Under the pieces are notes generated by a model that saw only the letters and a list, made by a program, of their open reading frames with translations, was not told the DNA's origin and searched no databases. The position numbers were made by a program, and so were the translations under genes. Below are positions 9,004-18,561 of a stretch of 64,000 bases of DNA, in pieces. The stretch comes from an uncultured bacterium. Lineage in GTDB: Bacteria > Bacteroidota > Bacteroidia > Chitinophagales > Chitinophagaceae. Location of the stretch: NCBI GenBank assembly GCA_903826405.1, contig CAIKEH010000011.1, positions 1-64,000 of the forward strand. The letters run 5' to 3'. Position 1 is the stretch's first letter. The number at the start of each line of letters is the position of its first letter.

Positions 9004-9981
9004 TCATTTACTGAATTCTTTAGGCTGCTTGTATAACTCTTCCTGCGAAAGAGATTTGAAATATTCGTAGGTAACCCTTAAACCATCTTCACGACTTACT
9101 TTAGGCTCCCAGCCCAGTATTGCTTTCGCCTTGGTGATATCCGGCTTCCTTTGTTTTGGGTCATCGGCAGGAAGTGGTATGTAGGATATCTTTTGCTTGC
9201 TTTTCGTAAGCCTTATGATCTCTTCTGCGAACTCCTTCAAGGTAATCTCGGATGGGTTTCCGATATTGACCGGATAAGGATGATCACTCAACAAGAGTCT
9301 GTAAATGCCCTCCACCAGATCGTCGACAAAACAAAAGGAACGGGTTTGACTTCCATCACCGAAGACGGTCAGGTCCTCCCCACGAAGTGCCTGTCCTATG
9401 AACGCTGGTAGTGCACGTCCATCGTTGAGTCTCATTCGGGGACCATAGGTATTGAAGATCCTTACTATGCGGGTTTCAAGCCCATGGAAATTATGATAAG
9501 CCATGGTGATGGACTCCATGAATCTTTTTGCCTCGTCATACACCCCTCGAGGACCCACTGGGTTCACGTTTCCCCAGTATTCCTCGTTCTGAGGATGTAC
9601 CAAGGGGTCGCCATACACCTCACTGGTGGATGCCACCAACATCCTTGCGCCCTTGACACGAGCAAGACCCAGGCAGTTGTGCGTACCCAACGCACCAACT
9701 TTAAGCGTTTGGATGGGAATCTTGAGATAATCAATCGGACTGGCAGGAGATGCGAAATGCAGAATATGATCGATACGTCCCGGCACATGAATGAACTTGC
9801 TCACGTCATGATGATAAAATTCAAATTGGCGCAGTTTGAACAAGTGTTCTATGTTCCTGAGATCGCCAGTGATCAGGTTGTCCATGCCTACAACATCGAA
9901 ACCCTCTTTTATGAAACGATCACAAAGATGAGATCCAAGGAAGCCAGCTGCACCGGTTATCAATACTCTTTTATTTTCCAT
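9004..9981 (-). CDS. UDP-glucuronate decarboxylase-like SDR (UDP-xylose synthase)
   Basis: A 325-residue extended SDR close to UXS enzymes: [60 protein letters not shown] and the catalytic GVYDEAKRF. The HFASPASP and YDEAKR blocks are the family signature. It would convert UDP-glucuronate, made by the Ugd encoded 5 bp upstream, to UDP-xylose. The gene order ugd-uxs makes this pathway coherent. UDP-apiose or 4-keto-arabinose side activities of relatives cannot be excluded. Confidence 0.88.
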   Translation of the reverse strand: MENKRVLITGAAGFLGSHLCDRFIKEGFDVVGMDNLITGDLRNIEHLFKLRQFEFYHHDVSKFIHVPGRIDHILHFASPASPIDYLKIPIQTLKVGALGTHNCLGLARVKGARMLVASTSEVYGDPLVHPQNEEYWGNVNPVGPRGVYDEAKRFMESITMAYHNFHGLETRIVRIFNTYGPRMRLNDGRALPAFIGQALRGEDLTVFGDGSQTRSFCFVDDLVEGIYRLLLSDHPYPVNIGNPSEITLKEFAEEIIRLTKSKQKISYIPLPADDPKQRKPDITKAKAILGWEPKVSREDGLRVTYEYFKSLSQEELYKQPKEFSK

Positions 9982-9986
9982 TTTCC

Positions 9987-11303
9987 CTAATTTTTTATGG
10001 AAGATCTCCTTCCAATGCTGAAGTATTCGAACCCTTTCTTTTCCATTTCTACCACATCGAACAGGTTCCTTCCATCGAAGATAGCTGGATGCTTGAGTTT
10101 TTCCTTTACCGAAACAAAATCAGGTGTTCTGAATTCATTCCATTCCGTAGCAATGATGAGTGCATCCGCGCCTTCCAGGATTTCATACCGGTTCTTACCG
10201 AATTTCACCCTAGAATCATAAAGCTTACGAACATTTTCCATGGCTTCGGGGTCAAAAGCACTGACACTGGCACCGTCAGAAAGAAGAGCATCCATGATAT
10301 CCAGCGCTGGAGCCTCGCGTATGTCATCGGTATTCGGTTTGAATGCAAGTCCCCAGAGTGCGAAATGCCTTCCCCTTAGATCACCTCCGAAATATTTCTT
10401 GATTACTGGCAGTAGATGCCTTTTCTGGGTCGAATTGACGTTCATGACGGCATTCAGGATCTGGAAATCATAGCCGGCATCATCTGAACTTTTGACCAAT
10501 GCTTTAACATCCTTGGGAAAACAACTTCCACCATAACCGATGCCGGGGAACAGAAATCTCTTCCCTATCCTTTCATCGCTGCCCATCCCTCGCCTGACCA
10601 TGTCCACATCGGCACCGAGACGCTCACACAATTGGGCTATCTCATTCATGAAACTGATCTTGGTCGCGAGAAACGCATTGGCAGCATACTTGGTCAATTC
10701 TGCAGATCTCTCATCCATGAAGATGACGGGATTGCCAGACCTCACAAATGGCGAGAACAGTTCGGACATGACCAATTTAGCTCGTTCAGATTGTGTTCCA
10801 ATGACCACCCTGTCGGGCTTCATGAAGTCATCCACTGCCACACCTTCCCGGAGGAATTCCGGATTTGATACCACATCAAACGAACCTGTATAATTGGACG
10901 CTATGGCAGTATGAACTCGTTCCGCTGTACCTACTGGCACCGTACTTTTGTCCACGATCACTTTATAGTCTTTAATGATCCTGCCCAAATCGCTGGCCAC
11001 GCCCAGAACATATTTGAGGTCGGCGGATCCATCTTCCCCCGGAGGAGTGGGAAGTGCAAGGAAAATCACTTCCGCCTCTTCAACTCCGGATCGAAGGTCG
11101 GTAGTGAATCTCAACCGACCCTCACGCAAGTTTCGGATGAAAAGTTTTTCAAGCCCCGGTTCATAAATCGTAATGATACCACTGCTCAATTTCTGAACCT
11201 TTACCGGATCGATGTCCACGCAATACACATCATTTCCGGTTTCGGCAAAACATGTACCGGTGACCAATCCAACATAACCGGTTCCAACAACTGCGATCTT
11301 CAT
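9987..11303 (-). CDS. ugd: UDP-glucose 6-dehydrogenase
   Basis: A 438-residue enzyme oxidising UDP-glucose to UDP-glucuronate with two NAD+. The N-terminal Rossmann motif is [12 protein letters not shown]. Catalytic cysteine is C261 in [16 protein letters not shown], the form specific to UDP-glucose dehydrogenases. The C-terminal domain carries [17 protein letters not shown]. It is the second gene of the operon, 16 bp after the aminotransferase, and feeds the UDP-xylose synthase-like enzyme downstream. Confidence 0.93.
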   Translation of the reverse strand: MKIAVVGTGYVGLVTGTCFAETGNDVYCVDIDPVKVQKLSSGIITIYEPGLEKLFIRNLREGRLRFTTDLRSGVEEAEVIFLALPTPPGEDGSADLKYVLGVASDLGRIIKDYKVIVDKSTVPVGTAERVHTAIASNYTGSFDVVSNPEFLREGVAVDDFMKPDRVVIGTQSERAKLVMSELFSPFVRSGNPVIFMDERSAELTKYAANAFLATKISFMNEIAQLCERLGADVDMVRRGMGSDERIGKRFLFPGIGYGGSCFPKDVKALVKSSDDAGYDFQILNAVMNVNSTQKRHLLPVIKKYFGGDLRGRHFALWGLAFKPNTDDIREAPALDIMDALLSDGASVSAFDPEAMENVRKLYDSRVKFGKNRYEILEGADALIIATEWNEFRTPDFVSVKEKLKHPAIFDGRNLFDVVEMEKKGFEYFSIGRRSSIKN

Positions 11304-11319
11304 GTATCTCGTTTAATGT

Positions 11320-12450
11320 TTATGTATTCAGGAATGCAATCACATTCTTGACGATATATTCTCGCTGCTCCTGATCCATTTCCGTGTGCATGGGCAGGGA
11401 TATGACCCGTTCCGTCAGCCATTCCGTCACGGGCAGTTCGGTGTTCGCGGATCCATAAGCGGAGAACATTTGCTGACGGTGAGCGGGCACGGGATAGTAA
11501 ATCATGGAAGGAACAGATTTATCAGCAAGATACTTATGAAGATCATCCCTGTTCACTCCATCCAATTGTAATGTGTATTGATGATATACATGGGTACTGT
11601 AAGCGGCTTTTACCGGTGTCCTGATTGCAGGATGCCCAGCAAATGCCGCATCATAAAAAGCAGCCAACTCCTGCCGAGCCGAAATATATATGTCGAGATT
11701 CTCCAACTTTATATTCAAAATTGCTGCCTGCAAGGTATCCAACCTGGAATTGCAGCCCACAAGCTCATGATAATATCGGACCTTCTGACCATGATTGGCT
11801 ATCATCTGCAATTTTTCCGCCAGCTTTGCCTGTTGAGTGAAAATTGCACCTCCATCACCATAGCCTCCCAGATTTTTAGACGGAAAGAATGATGTGGTGC
11901 CAATGGTTCCGATCGTTCCCGACATCCTCTCCGTCCCGTCAGAAAATCGTACTCTGGAACCAATTGCCTGTGCATTATCCTCAATGACAAAAAGTCCGTA
12001 TTCTTTGGCTATAACCATGATCTCTTCCATCGGAGCGGATTGACCATAAAGATGAACAGGCACAATAGCTTTTGTACGGGAAGTAATGGCCTTGCGGATG
12101 GCAACTGGATCGATGCAAAAGGTTACTGGATCCACATCCACAAAGACAGGTTTAAGTCTGAGCAAAGCAACGACTTCTGTTGTTGCGATGTATGTGAAGG
12201 ATGGGGTGATTACTTCGTCACCAGGTTGCAGATCAAGCGCCATCATGGCAATCTGTAAGGCATCAGTCCCATTTGCACAAGGAATGACGTAATCGGAATT
12301 CGTATAGCTGGCCAATGCACGGGCAAAATCCTGAACTGGCTTCCCGTTGATGAAAGCTGTACTTTCCAGAACGCTCAAAACGGCTTCGTCGACATCCTTC
12401 TTGATCTTCAGGTACTGACGCCGTAAGTCTACCATCTGTATGGGATCCAT
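11320..12450 (-). CDS. DegT/DnrJ/EryC1/StrS family sugar aminotransferase
   Basis: A 376-residue PLP-dependent aminotransferase acting on keto sugars bound to a nucleotide. Signature blocks are ANGTDALQIAMMAL, ITPSFTYIAT, VHLYGQSAPME, VIEDNAQAIGS and the PLP lysine about K192 in FFPSKNLGGYGDGG. Among characterised members it looks nearest WbpE-like enzymes, which aminate C3 of UDP-3-keto-GlcNAc-uronate, and FdtB-like enzymes; I cannot separate these. The oxidoreductase and N-acetyltransferase expected with a WbpE pathway are absent here. First gene of the operon, with a -7 element and a small dyad directly upstream. Confidence 0.85.
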   Translation of the reverse strand: MDPIQMVDLRRQYLKIKKDVDEAVLSVLESTAFINGKPVQDFARALASYTNSDYVIPCANGTDALQIAMMALDLQPGDEVITPSFTYIATTEVVALLRLKPVFVDVDPVTFCIDPVAIRKAITSRTKAIVPVHLYGQSAPMEEIMVIAKEYGLFVIEDNAQAIGSRVRFSDGTERMSGTIGTIGTTSFFPSKNLGGYGDGGAIFTQQAKLAEKLQMIANHGQKVRYYHELVGCNSRLDTLQAAILNIKLENLDIYISARQELAAFYDAAFAGHPAIRTPVKAAYSTHVYHQYTLQLDGVNRDDLHKYLADKSVPSMIYYPVPAHRQQMFSAYGSANTELPVTEWLTERVISLPMHTEMDQEQREYIVKNVIAFLNT

Positions 12451-12453
12451 TCA

Positions 12454-12469
12454 TGCCCTTTTGAGGGCA
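12454..12469. promoter_or_regulatory. Perfect dyad over the expected transcription start of the nucleotide-sugar operon
   Basis: TGCCCT (12454-12459), four bases, then AGGGCA (12464-12469) form a perfect inverted repeat, just upstream of the operon's start codon (12450) and just downstream of its -7 element. It could be a repressor site or a tiny leader hairpin. No T-run follows, so it is not a terminator. Confidence 0.4.
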
Positions 12470-12477
12470 CAAAAATA
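12470..12477 (-). promoter_or_regulatory. Bacteroidota -7 element of the nucleotide-sugar operon
   Basis: On the minus strand TATTTTTG matches TAnnTTTG. It lies 20 bp before the ATG of the aminotransferase gene. No good -33 TTTG at the expected spacing was found, so it is a candidate only. Confidence 0.45.
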
Positions 12478-12508
12478 CTAAATAATGGGCAGGCTGGCAG
12501 GGATATAT

Positions 12509-12516
12509 TAGATTTG
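12509..12516 (+). promoter_or_regulatory. Candidate -7 element for waaA
   Basis: TAGATTTG matches TAnnTTTG and lies 27 bp before the GTG start of waaA. A -33 box at the right distance is not evident. The 92-bp gap thus seems to carry back-to-back promoters for waaA and the nucleotide-sugar operon. Confidence 0.35.
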
Positions 12517-12542
12517 TATGCACTTCATTTTCAAACCTTACC

Positions 12543-13799
12543 GTGCTGGTCGTCTACAACCTGTTCCTGAAGATATACGGATTTGCCGTCAGGGCCATTT
12601 CACCATGGAACCTGAAAGCCAGATTTTGGCTTCAAGGCAGAAAAGGACTGAACAATATCCTTGCAGACACCCTGAGTTCTCAGCCTCCAGGTGGTATTTG
12701 GATGCACTGTGCTTCATTGGGCGAATTCGAGCAAGGTAGGCCGGTATTGGAGGCGATCAAATCCCATTGGCCCGATCGCGCCATAACTTTGACTTTTTTC
12801 TCCCCATCCGGTTACGAAGTCTGTAAAAAATATGAGGTGGCGGACCATGTTTTCTACCTCCCTATCGACTCCTCAACGAATGCAAAGCTTTTTTTGAATG
12901 CCCTTCGTCCTTCCCTGGTCATATTCGTCAAATATGAATTTTGGCACTACTATCTTAAAGAGCTGAAAAACAGAGAGATACCGACAATACTTATCTCTGC
13001 CATCTTCAGAAAAGATCAGCCCTTCTTCAGGGTTTATGGTGCATTCTGGAGGAATATGCTGGATTGCTTCACTCATCTGTTCCTACAGGACGAGGCCTCA
13101 CTTTCTCTTTTACGTGAGATCGGCTTTCAAGATAAAGCCTCTTGCGCAGGCGATACCAGATTTGACCGTGTGCTGACCATCGCCAATATTGCAGAGGACA
13201 TATCTACCATACACGATTTTTGTGCCGGCCATAAGGTAATCATTGCAGGCAGTACCTGGCTGGAAGATGAGGAAACAATAGCTCACTATGCAAACAGCCA
13301 TGCGGGGATCAGATTCGTTATTGCACCACATGAACCGGGCCAACCGGAGATAGATAACCTGAAACAAAAATTTCCAGGCTGCCTTACATACTCTGCATAC
13401 AAAAATGATCCGTCCAGGATCCATGAGGCACATGTCCTCATCATAGATACCATAGGCATCCTGTCCAGGATATACCGATATGCGACAGTCGCATATGTAG
13501 GAGGAGGTTTTGGTGGAGACGGAGTGCATAATGTCCTGGAAGCCGCCGTATTCAACAAACCTGTTGTCATGGGTCCGGTCTTTCACAAATTCCGGGAAGC
13601 CGTGGAGCTCGCAGAGCTGGGTGGCGCCATTCCAGTCGATAACGCATTGGACTTTGAAAAGGTAATGGATTCACTCCTATTCGACGAAGACAGATGCAGG
13701 ATGGTGGGTAAGATCGCAGGAGACTATGTCCGTGAGAAGGCAGGCGCCACAACCGCCATATTGGATCACATTCAGGAAAAACGCCTTTTGACCAACTGA
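12543..13799 (+). CDS. waaA: 3-deoxy-D-manno-octulosonic acid (Kdo) transferase
   Basis: A 418-residue GT30 enzyme that transfers Kdo from CMP-Kdo to lipid IVA at the inner membrane. The N-terminal hydrophobic stretch, WMHCASLGEFEQGRPV (catalytic Glu in the SLGEF loop), VKYEFWHYYL, the ISAIFRKDQPFF block and YVGGGFGGDGVHNVLEA are family hallmarks. The start is a GTG at 12543; the nearby ATG at 12518 is in another frame. It faces away from the nucleotide-sugar operon and with lpxB (56287) shows a lipid A-bearing outer membrane. Confidence 0.92.
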   Translation: MLVVYNLFLKIYGFAVRAISPWNLKARFWLQGRKGLNNILADTLSSQPPGGIWMHCASLGEFEQGRPVLEAIKSHWPDRAITLTFFSPSGYEVCKKYEVADHVFYLPIDSSTNAKLFLNALRPSLVIFVKYEFWHYYLKELKNREIPTILISAIFRKDQPFFRVYGAFWRNMLDCFTHLFLQDEASLSLLREIGFQDKASCAGDTRFDRVLTIANIAEDISTIHDFCAGHKVIIAGSTWLEDEETIAHYANSHAGIRFVIAPHEPGQPEIDNLKQKFPGCLTYSAYKNDPSRIHEAHVLIIDTIGILSRIYRYATVAYVGGGFGGDGVHNVLEAAVFNKPVVMGPVFHKFREAVELAELGGAIPVDNALDFEKVMDSLLFDEDRCRMVGKIAGDYVREKAGATTAILDHIQEKRLLTN

Positions 13800-14584
13800 G
13801 TGAACTGCTGAACCAATACATTGTCTTCACTCCACCCCATTTTGGTACGCAGTTCCCTTCGCATCCACAATTCTGCTTCCGGGTAGACTGAAAAGTCGTT
13901 CAGAGTCTTCAATGACCTGTCGAACATAGCCTCGTTACCGTTGAATAACTCATTGATGTAGAGATATCGATCATTGATGCCAATGGCTTTTCTGAGATCC
14001 TTTACAGGCCCCGCCTGAAGTTTTTCTGATAACTCGGCCTGGGCGTTTTTCAATCTTTCATTCAACGAGGTATCAGTGCTTCCGATCACTTCGTTAACTT
14101 CTTTTCCGGGTTCCTTTTGACGGTCAACTGGTCTTTCAATATGTTCGACAGGCTTGGTCGTGGGCTTTTCCGGACGCGGAATATAATCCCGATGAGAAGC
14201 GAGTGTGGGAATATCTTCCATCGGATCGTCCCATTCCACTCTAGCCTGCCTGACCTTCAGGCTCATTTCATTTTTAAGATCAGCGGCTTTTTTTAGTTCC
14301 TCCAACTCGGCTTCCAACTCCTTTTCATCTACCTGCAAAACTTCAATGATCTTCTCCTGTACTTGTACCTCAGGGATTGAATTGTATTCGATAGGCACCA
14401 CAGTGGAATTTGGGAGGATAACACTGACTTTCCCGCTACCTGCATTCAAGAAACTGGCGTTCATCATAGGAACTCCCGTCAATTCAGACTCCAGCATTCT
14501 TAACACCTGCAACAATTGTTGCTTGTCCGCTCCAGCTCGGTACAGGTCCCCAAGTTTTTCCAATAATTGCCCAACCCTTTCCAT
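13772..14584 (-). CDS. Conserved protein of unknown function
   Basis: About 270 residues. The frame is open to 14725, but the ATG at 14584 (MERVGQLLEKLGDLYRAGAD) fits better and leaves room for a promoter divergent to tdk. Visible parts: a helical N-terminus; a charged helix rich in E, L and K near the middle; a proline/lysine-rich linker; and a conserved-looking C-terminus with RKAIGINDRYLYINELFNG and FSVYPEAELWMRREL. I recall similar C-termini in uncharacterised Bacteroidota proteins. No catalytic motif is visible. It overlaps the 3' end of waaA tail to tail by 28 bp. Confidence 0.65.
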   Translation of the reverse strand: MERVGQLLEKLGDLYRAGADKQQLLQVLRMLESELTGVPMMNASFLNAGSGKVSVILPNSTVVPIEYNSIPEVQVQEKIIEVLQVDEKELEAELEELKKAADLKNEMSLKVRQARVEWDDPMEDIPTLASHRDYIPRPEKPTTKPVEHIERPVDRQKEPGKEVNEVIGSTDTSLNERLKNAQAELSEKLQAGPVKDLRKAIGINDRYLYINELFNGNEAMFDRSLKTLNDFSVYPEAELWMRRELRTKMGWSEDNVLVQQFTQLVKRRFS

Positions 14585-14769
14585 GAGATTTATGGTACTT
14601 TTATGTTGAACCAGAAGAGTATAAGCATGAAGGTACGAACAGATATCGACTCCTGCAGGAAACGAAAAGTTAAGTCCGGAGTCTGTATCACCAGACCGGA
14701 ACAAAAATTGAATATGCGTCCACATGAATGTTTTTATTTTGTGAAAGCCACTCTGGTTACATGATCTGA

Positions 14770-15357
14770 ATGTTCACAGAACCCATCATACGTGATCAGC
14801 AAAGTGGTTGGATCGAAGTGATCTGTGGACCCATGTTCTCTGGCAAGACCGAAGAACTGATCCGTCGGTTGAAGAGGGCAAGGATCGCAGACCTTAAAGT
14901 GATGACATTCAAACCGTCGCTTGATGCGAGGTACCATACCGAGAACATCGTATCCCATGATGCTCACATCATCGAATCCAGGTCCGTAACACAAGCCGAC
15001 GAGATCTTGTCCCTTGCCGGAGAAGCAGAGGTAGTCGGGATCGATGAAGTCCAATTTTTCGACGGAGCCATCCTTGATGTTTGTAATCAACTGGCCTCTA
15101 AAGGAGCCCGGGTCATTGTGGCTGGACTAGATATGGACTATAAAAGGAAACCTTTTGGCCTCATGCCGGAACTTATGGCTACTGCTGAATACATCACCAA
15201 GTTGCACGCCATATGTATCAAATGCGGGAATACGGCAAGCTTCACCTATAGAAAATCATCCTTTTCGGATCAATTCATGTTGGGCGAAAAAGAAGCATAT
15301 GAAGCGAGATGCCGAAGTTGCTATGAAAAAGAACGATCAACTTTAACCATTGAATAG
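14770..15357 (+). CDS. tdk: Thymidine kinase
   Basis: A type II (bacterial) thymidine kinase of 195 residues that salvages thymidine to dTMP with ATP. It has the P-loop GPMFSGKTEELIRRLKRA, the Walker B-like VVGIDEVQFFD with catalytic Glu, and a zinc ribbon formed by CIKCG and CRSC. Complete, normal length. The ccmB gene begins about 20 bp after its end. Confidence 0.95.
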   Translation: MFTEPIIRDQQSGWIEVICGPMFSGKTEELIRRLKRARIADLKVMTFKPSLDARYHTENIVSHDAHIIESRSVTQADEILSLAGEAEVVGIDEVQFFDGAILDVCNQLASKGARVIVAGLDMDYKRKPFGLMPELMATAEYITKLHAICIKCGNTASFTYRKSSFSDQFMLGEKEAYEARCRSCYEKERSTLTIE

Positions 15358-15376
15358 TATCAGCTCCAGAAGGATC

Positions 15377-16018
15377 ATGGCACTTTTCAGGAAAGACCTG
15401 ATCCTGGAATTGCGTCAACAATATACTCTATATGGAGTTTTACTCTATATCGCATCCACCGTTTTTGTGCTCTATCTAGCTATGGGGCAACCGGAAAGTG
15501 AAACCTGGAATGGCCTATTCTGGATGACTCAGCTTTTTATTTGCACGAATGCAGTGGCCAAAAGTTTCTTGCAGGAATCCAGGGGTAGGATGATCTATTT
15601 TTACTCCATCTGCAACCCTGTAGAGTTCGTTCTGGCCAAGATACTATACAATCTCCTGCTCGTCGCCATCATGAATCTGGTCAATCTTGTTTTATTTGTA
15701 AGCCTCATGGGCGATCCGACGGTGAGTTTACTCCCGTTCATAGGCATCAGTTTTCTGGGCGCCGCAGGCCTTAGCCTGATCTTCACCATGCTCGCCGCTA
15801 TTGCTTCCAAGGCCATGCAGCAAGCATCGCTCATGGCCATACTCGGATTCCCAGTGATCATTCCCCAACTCATGTTACTCATGCGGCTCTCCAAACTTGC
15901 ATTTGCGGAAACTTTTCGAGCCGGGGTACCTGTACAGGTCGTACTGCTGCTATTGGCCCTTGATCTGGGGGTCGCCTTGCTTTCGGTCATTTTGTTCCCC
16001 TTTTTATGGAAAGATTAG
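15377..16018 (+). CDS. ccmB: Haem exporter subunit CcmB
   Basis: An integral membrane protein of 213 residues with about six hydrophobic segments. The N-terminal FRKDLILELRQQ and the NPVEFVLAKILYN loop are typical of CcmB, the permease of the CcmABCD cytochrome c maturation complex. The frame has a TTG at 15350 overlapping tdk; I prefer the ATG at 15377. ccmC and a CcmD-like gene follow. The ATPase CcmA and the CcmE/F/H proteins are not in the window. Confidence 0.88.
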   Translation: MALFRKDLILELRQQYTLYGVLLYIASTVFVLYLAMGQPESETWNGLFWMTQLFICTNAVAKSFLQESRGRMIYFYSICNPVEFVLAKILYNLLLVAIMNLVNLVLFVSLMGDPTVSLLPFIGISFLGAAGLSLIFTMLAAIASKAMQQASLMAILGFPVIIPQLMLLMRLSKLAFAETFRAGVPVQVVLLLLALDLGVALLSVILFPFLWKD

Positions 16019-16082
16019 GCTGAACCGCTTACTTTTGAACAACCATAAACCCATGCGGATCCCCCTGCCCAACGGCTCGACC

Positions 16083-16097
16083 ACTATAAATTATAGT
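16083..16097. promoter_or_regulatory. Short AT palindrome between ccmB and ccmC
   Basis: ACTATAA-A-TTATAGT is a perfect palindrome around a central A, about 40 bp before ccmC. It could be a regulator site, but at 15 bp it may well be chance. Confidence 0.25.
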
Positions 16098-16135
16098 TGC
16101 CCTGCGGCAAAGTTCCGTGAAACAGCCCAGCCCAT

Positions 16136-16828
16136 ATGCGTAGCTCCTGGTGGAAAATACTTTGCGTTGCCCTTTTGTTTTATACCGTGATCGGAGGATT
16201 CCTGATTCCCGTTCCTGCTCTCCGGCAATTGCAGGAGACCATTCGGAACCTTTACTTTCACGTCTGCATGTGGTTCGGCATGATGATCCTTTTCACCATC
16301 TCTGTGGTATATAGCATTAAATACTTGCGGACATTGAAGTTTGAATATGATTTGTATGCTCGCAACTTCGCCGGCACGGGTATCCTCATGGGTATACTCG
16401 GATACACAACCGGTGCCATCTGGGCTAGTTACACCTGGGCCGACCCCAACAATCCTGCATACGCATCCTTCGGTTCCATAGTCAGAGAGCCAAAACTCAT
16501 CGGAGCCGCTATGGCACTGCTGGCCTATTTCGCCTATCTCGTTCTCAGGAGTTCCATAACAGACCTGGACAAAAGGGCCCGGGTGAGTGCGGTATACAAC
16601 ATATTCGCCTATGCAATGCTGTTCCCCTCCATCTGGATCGTACCCAGACTTCTGCCCAGCCTGCATCCGGGAAAGGAAGGGAATCCGGCACTCAATTTCA
16701 ATGATATCGATGCCCGTATGCGCATGGTATTCTACCCGGCTGTGATCGGCTGGACTTTGTTGGGCGTATGGATCACCACGCTCAAGATCCGATTTGCACT
16801 CCTTGAAGAAAAAAAATTGGCAACATGA
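16136..16828 (+). CDS. ccmC: Haem-handling protein CcmC/CcsA type
   Basis: A six-helix membrane protein of 230 residues from the HemC/CcmC (cytochrome c assembly) family. It shows the histidine-bearing LYFHVCMWFGMMI, the tryptophan-rich loop YTTGAIWASYTWADP (WWD-like), and EPKLIGAAMALLAYFAYLVLR. It would handle haem on its outer face and pass it to CcmE. It begins 117 bp after ccmB and overlaps the CcmD-like gene by 4 bp. Confidence 0.88.
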   Translation: MRSSWWKILCVALLFYTVIGGFLIPVPALRQLQETIRNLYFHVCMWFGMMILFTISVVYSIKYLRTLKFEYDLYARNFAGTGILMGILGYTTGAIWASYTWADPNNPAYASFGSIVREPKLIGAAMALLAYFAYLVLRSSITDLDKRARVSAVYNIFAYAMLFPSIWIVPRLLPSLHPGKEGNPALNFNDIDARMRMVFYPAVIGWTLLGVWITTLKIRFALLEEKKLAT

Positions 16829-17049
16829 ATATGAAGTATCGCTTGATGTCCCTGATATTGTTGTCCATCCCCCTATTCACCCAGGCACAGAATGGAACAA
16901 CTTCGGCTGTGGATATGGCTGACAACATGCGTTCCAATGGAAAGATATTTGTAGTGATTGCAGTAGTGCTGACGATACTGATCGGGCTACTTGCATATGT
17001 ATACCGGCTCGACCGCAGGATCGATCGCTTGGAGAAAAAATCCCGATGA
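16825..17049 (+). CDS. CcmD-like small membrane protein
   Basis: A 74-residue protein with an N-terminal signal-like segment (LMSLILLSIPLFTQAQ) and one membrane helix (IFVVIAVVLTILIGLLAYVYRL) ending in the charged RLDRRIDRLEKK. Size, topology and position right after ccmC, with an ATGA overlap, fit the CcmD/CcdB-like helper of haem export. Sequence identity with CcmD proper is not assured. Confidence 0.65.
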   Translation: MNMKYRLMSLILLSIPLFTQAQNGTTSAVDMADNMRSNGKIFVVIAVVLTILIGLLAYVYRLDRRIDRLEKKSR

Positions 17050-17061
17050 ATCCAAGCCATC

Positions 17062-17081
17062 TTATTCTTCATGAAGAATAA
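17062..17081. promoter_or_regulatory. Perfect 20-bp palindrome upstream of gdhA
   Basis: TTATTCTTCA is followed directly by its exact reverse complement TGAAGAATAA, with no spacer. It ends 20 bp before the gdhA ATG and 12 bp after the CcmD-like gene. A dyad this long is rarely random in a window this size. The position suits an operator for a dimeric regulator; a leader hairpin is the alternative. Confidence 0.55.
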
Positions 17082-17101
17082 ACCATTTAAAAAAACACAC
17101 C

Positions 17102-18514
17102 ATGTCCGGAGAATTCAGCTTCTTTGACGCCGTTTGCAACAATTTCGACCGAGCAGCGGCATTCACATCCTTCGACAAGGGTTTACTCGAACAGATCAAG
17201 CAGTGTAATTCCGTACTGAGATTGCATTTCCCTGTTCGGATCGGAGACAGGATAGAGGTGATCAAGGCATACCGGGTTCAGCACTCCCACCATAAACTTC
17301 CATGCAAAGGAGGCATTCGCTTCAGCGACATGGTCAACTTAGACGAAGTGATGGCACTGGCAGCACTCATGACCTATAAATGTGCCGTGGTGAACGTGCC
17401 ATTTGGTGGGGCTAAAGGAGGTATCACCATCAACCCTAAAAAATATTCCGTTTACGACCTGGAAAGAATCACTCGCCGCTATACAAGTGAACTGGTCAAG
17501 AAACGTTTCATAGGACCCGGCGAAGACGTTCCCGCTCCAGATTACGGAACCGGCGAACGTGAAATGTCCTGGATCTTGGATACCTACGCCGCTATGCATC
17601 CGGGTGAGGTGGATGCAGCTGCATGCGTCACCGGCAAGCCCATCACTCAGGGTGGCGTTCGAGGCCGCAGGGAAGCAACTGGCCTGGGCGTATTCTATGG
17701 TGTGAGGGAAATATGCAAGATGGAAGATGTGATGAAAAGACTGGGGATGAGCACCGGCATTGAAGGCAAGCGAGTCATCGTTCAGGGGATGGGTAATGTC
17801 GGCTATCATTCTGCCAAATTCTTCCAGGAAAATGGAGCGATCATCACTTCGATAGCGGAATATGAAGGATCCATTCATGATGAGAAGGGACTCGATGTGG
17901 AAGCCGTCTTCAATCATCGGAAGTCCACCGGTTCGATACTGAATTTCCCTGGCGCCAAAAATTTGGAGAAAAATACGGATGCTCTTGAACTGGATTGCGA
18001 CATTTTGATCCCTGCCGCTTTGGAAAATGTGATCAATCATGAGAATGCACCACGCATCAAAGCCAAGATAATCGGAGAAGCTGCCAATGGCCCACTTACA
18101 CCAGAGGCAGATGAGATCCTCATCAACAAAGGCATATTGGTGATCCCGGACCTTTACCTCAATGCAGGAGGTGTTACCGTTTCCTATTTCGAATGGCTGA
18201 AGAACCTCAGCCATGTCCGATATGGCCGCCTAGAAAAACGTTTCACGGAGAACCAGAATGCCGTCATACTCGAGCAGATCGAGGAGCTGACAGGTAAAAA
18301 AATACATGGCACCCAAAAGGATCTACTGCTGCATGGACCTGACGAAGTTGACCTGGTGAAAAGCGGCTTGGAAGAAACCATGATCAACGCTACCCATGAG
18401 ATCATGGAATGCTGGAAGAACAACCCGAGTATCAGGGATATGCGCACAGCTGCTTTCGTAGTGGCGATAAACAAGGTTGGCACCAGCTACCAGGAATTAG
18501 GCATCTTCCCCTGA
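17102..18514 (+). CDS. gdhA: Glutamate dehydrogenase family enzyme (Glu/Leu/Phe/Val type)
   Basis: A 470-residue amino-acid dehydrogenase, probably glutamate. The N-terminal half has [10 protein letters not shown] (catalytic Lys region), [12 protein letters not shown] with the key lysine, and [25 protein letters not shown]. The C-terminal Rossmann domain has [17 protein letters not shown] and [10 protein letters not shown]. It interconverts glutamate and 2-oxoglutarate plus ammonia, a main nitrogen entry point. Cofactor preference is not clear. A 20-bp palindrome lies just upstream and a strong terminator just downstream, so it is probably its own unit. Confidence 0.92.
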   Translation: MSGEFSFFDAVCNNFDRAAAFTSFDKGLLEQIKQCNSVLRLHFPVRIGDRIEVIKAYRVQHSHHKLPCKGGIRFSDMVNLDEVMALAALMTYKCAVVNVPFGGAKGGITINPKKYSVYDLERITRRYTSELVKKRFIGPGEDVPAPDYGTGEREMSWILDTYAAMHPGEVDAAACVTGKPITQGGVRGRREATGLGVFYGVREICKMEDVMKRLGMSTGIEGKRVIVQGMGNVGYHSAKFFQENGAIITSIAEYEGSIHDEKGLDVEAVFNHRKSTGSILNFPGAKNLEKNTDALELDCDILIPAALENVINHENAPRIKAKIIGEAANGPLTPEADEILINKGILVIPDLYLNAGGVTVSYFEWLKNLSHVRYGRLEKRFTENQNAVILEQIEELTGKKIHGTQKDLLLHGPDEVDLVKSGLEETMINATHEIMECWKNNPSIRDMRTAAFVVAINKVGTSYQELGIFP

Positions 18515-18536
18515 CGCAAACACCAAACGCATCTGC

Positions 18537-18561
18537 AAGGCCGGTATTCGGCCTTTTTTTT
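18537..18561 (+). terminator. Rho-independent terminator of gdhA
   Basis: Stem AAGGCCG (18537-18543) and CGGCCTT (18549-18555) with a GTATT loop, followed by a run of T. It lies 23 bp after the gdhA stop codon. Confidence 0.92.

Noticed and set aside
12518-12739. ATG frame at 12518 as the waaA start
   Set aside because: It is in another frame from the Kdo transferase motifs and ends early; the GTG at 12543 opens the right frame.
17339-18214. Long open frame on the minus strand inside gdhA (291 codons)
   Set aside because: It lies wholly antisense to a strongly conserved enzyme gene and shows no family motif; it is a by-product of gdhA codon use.
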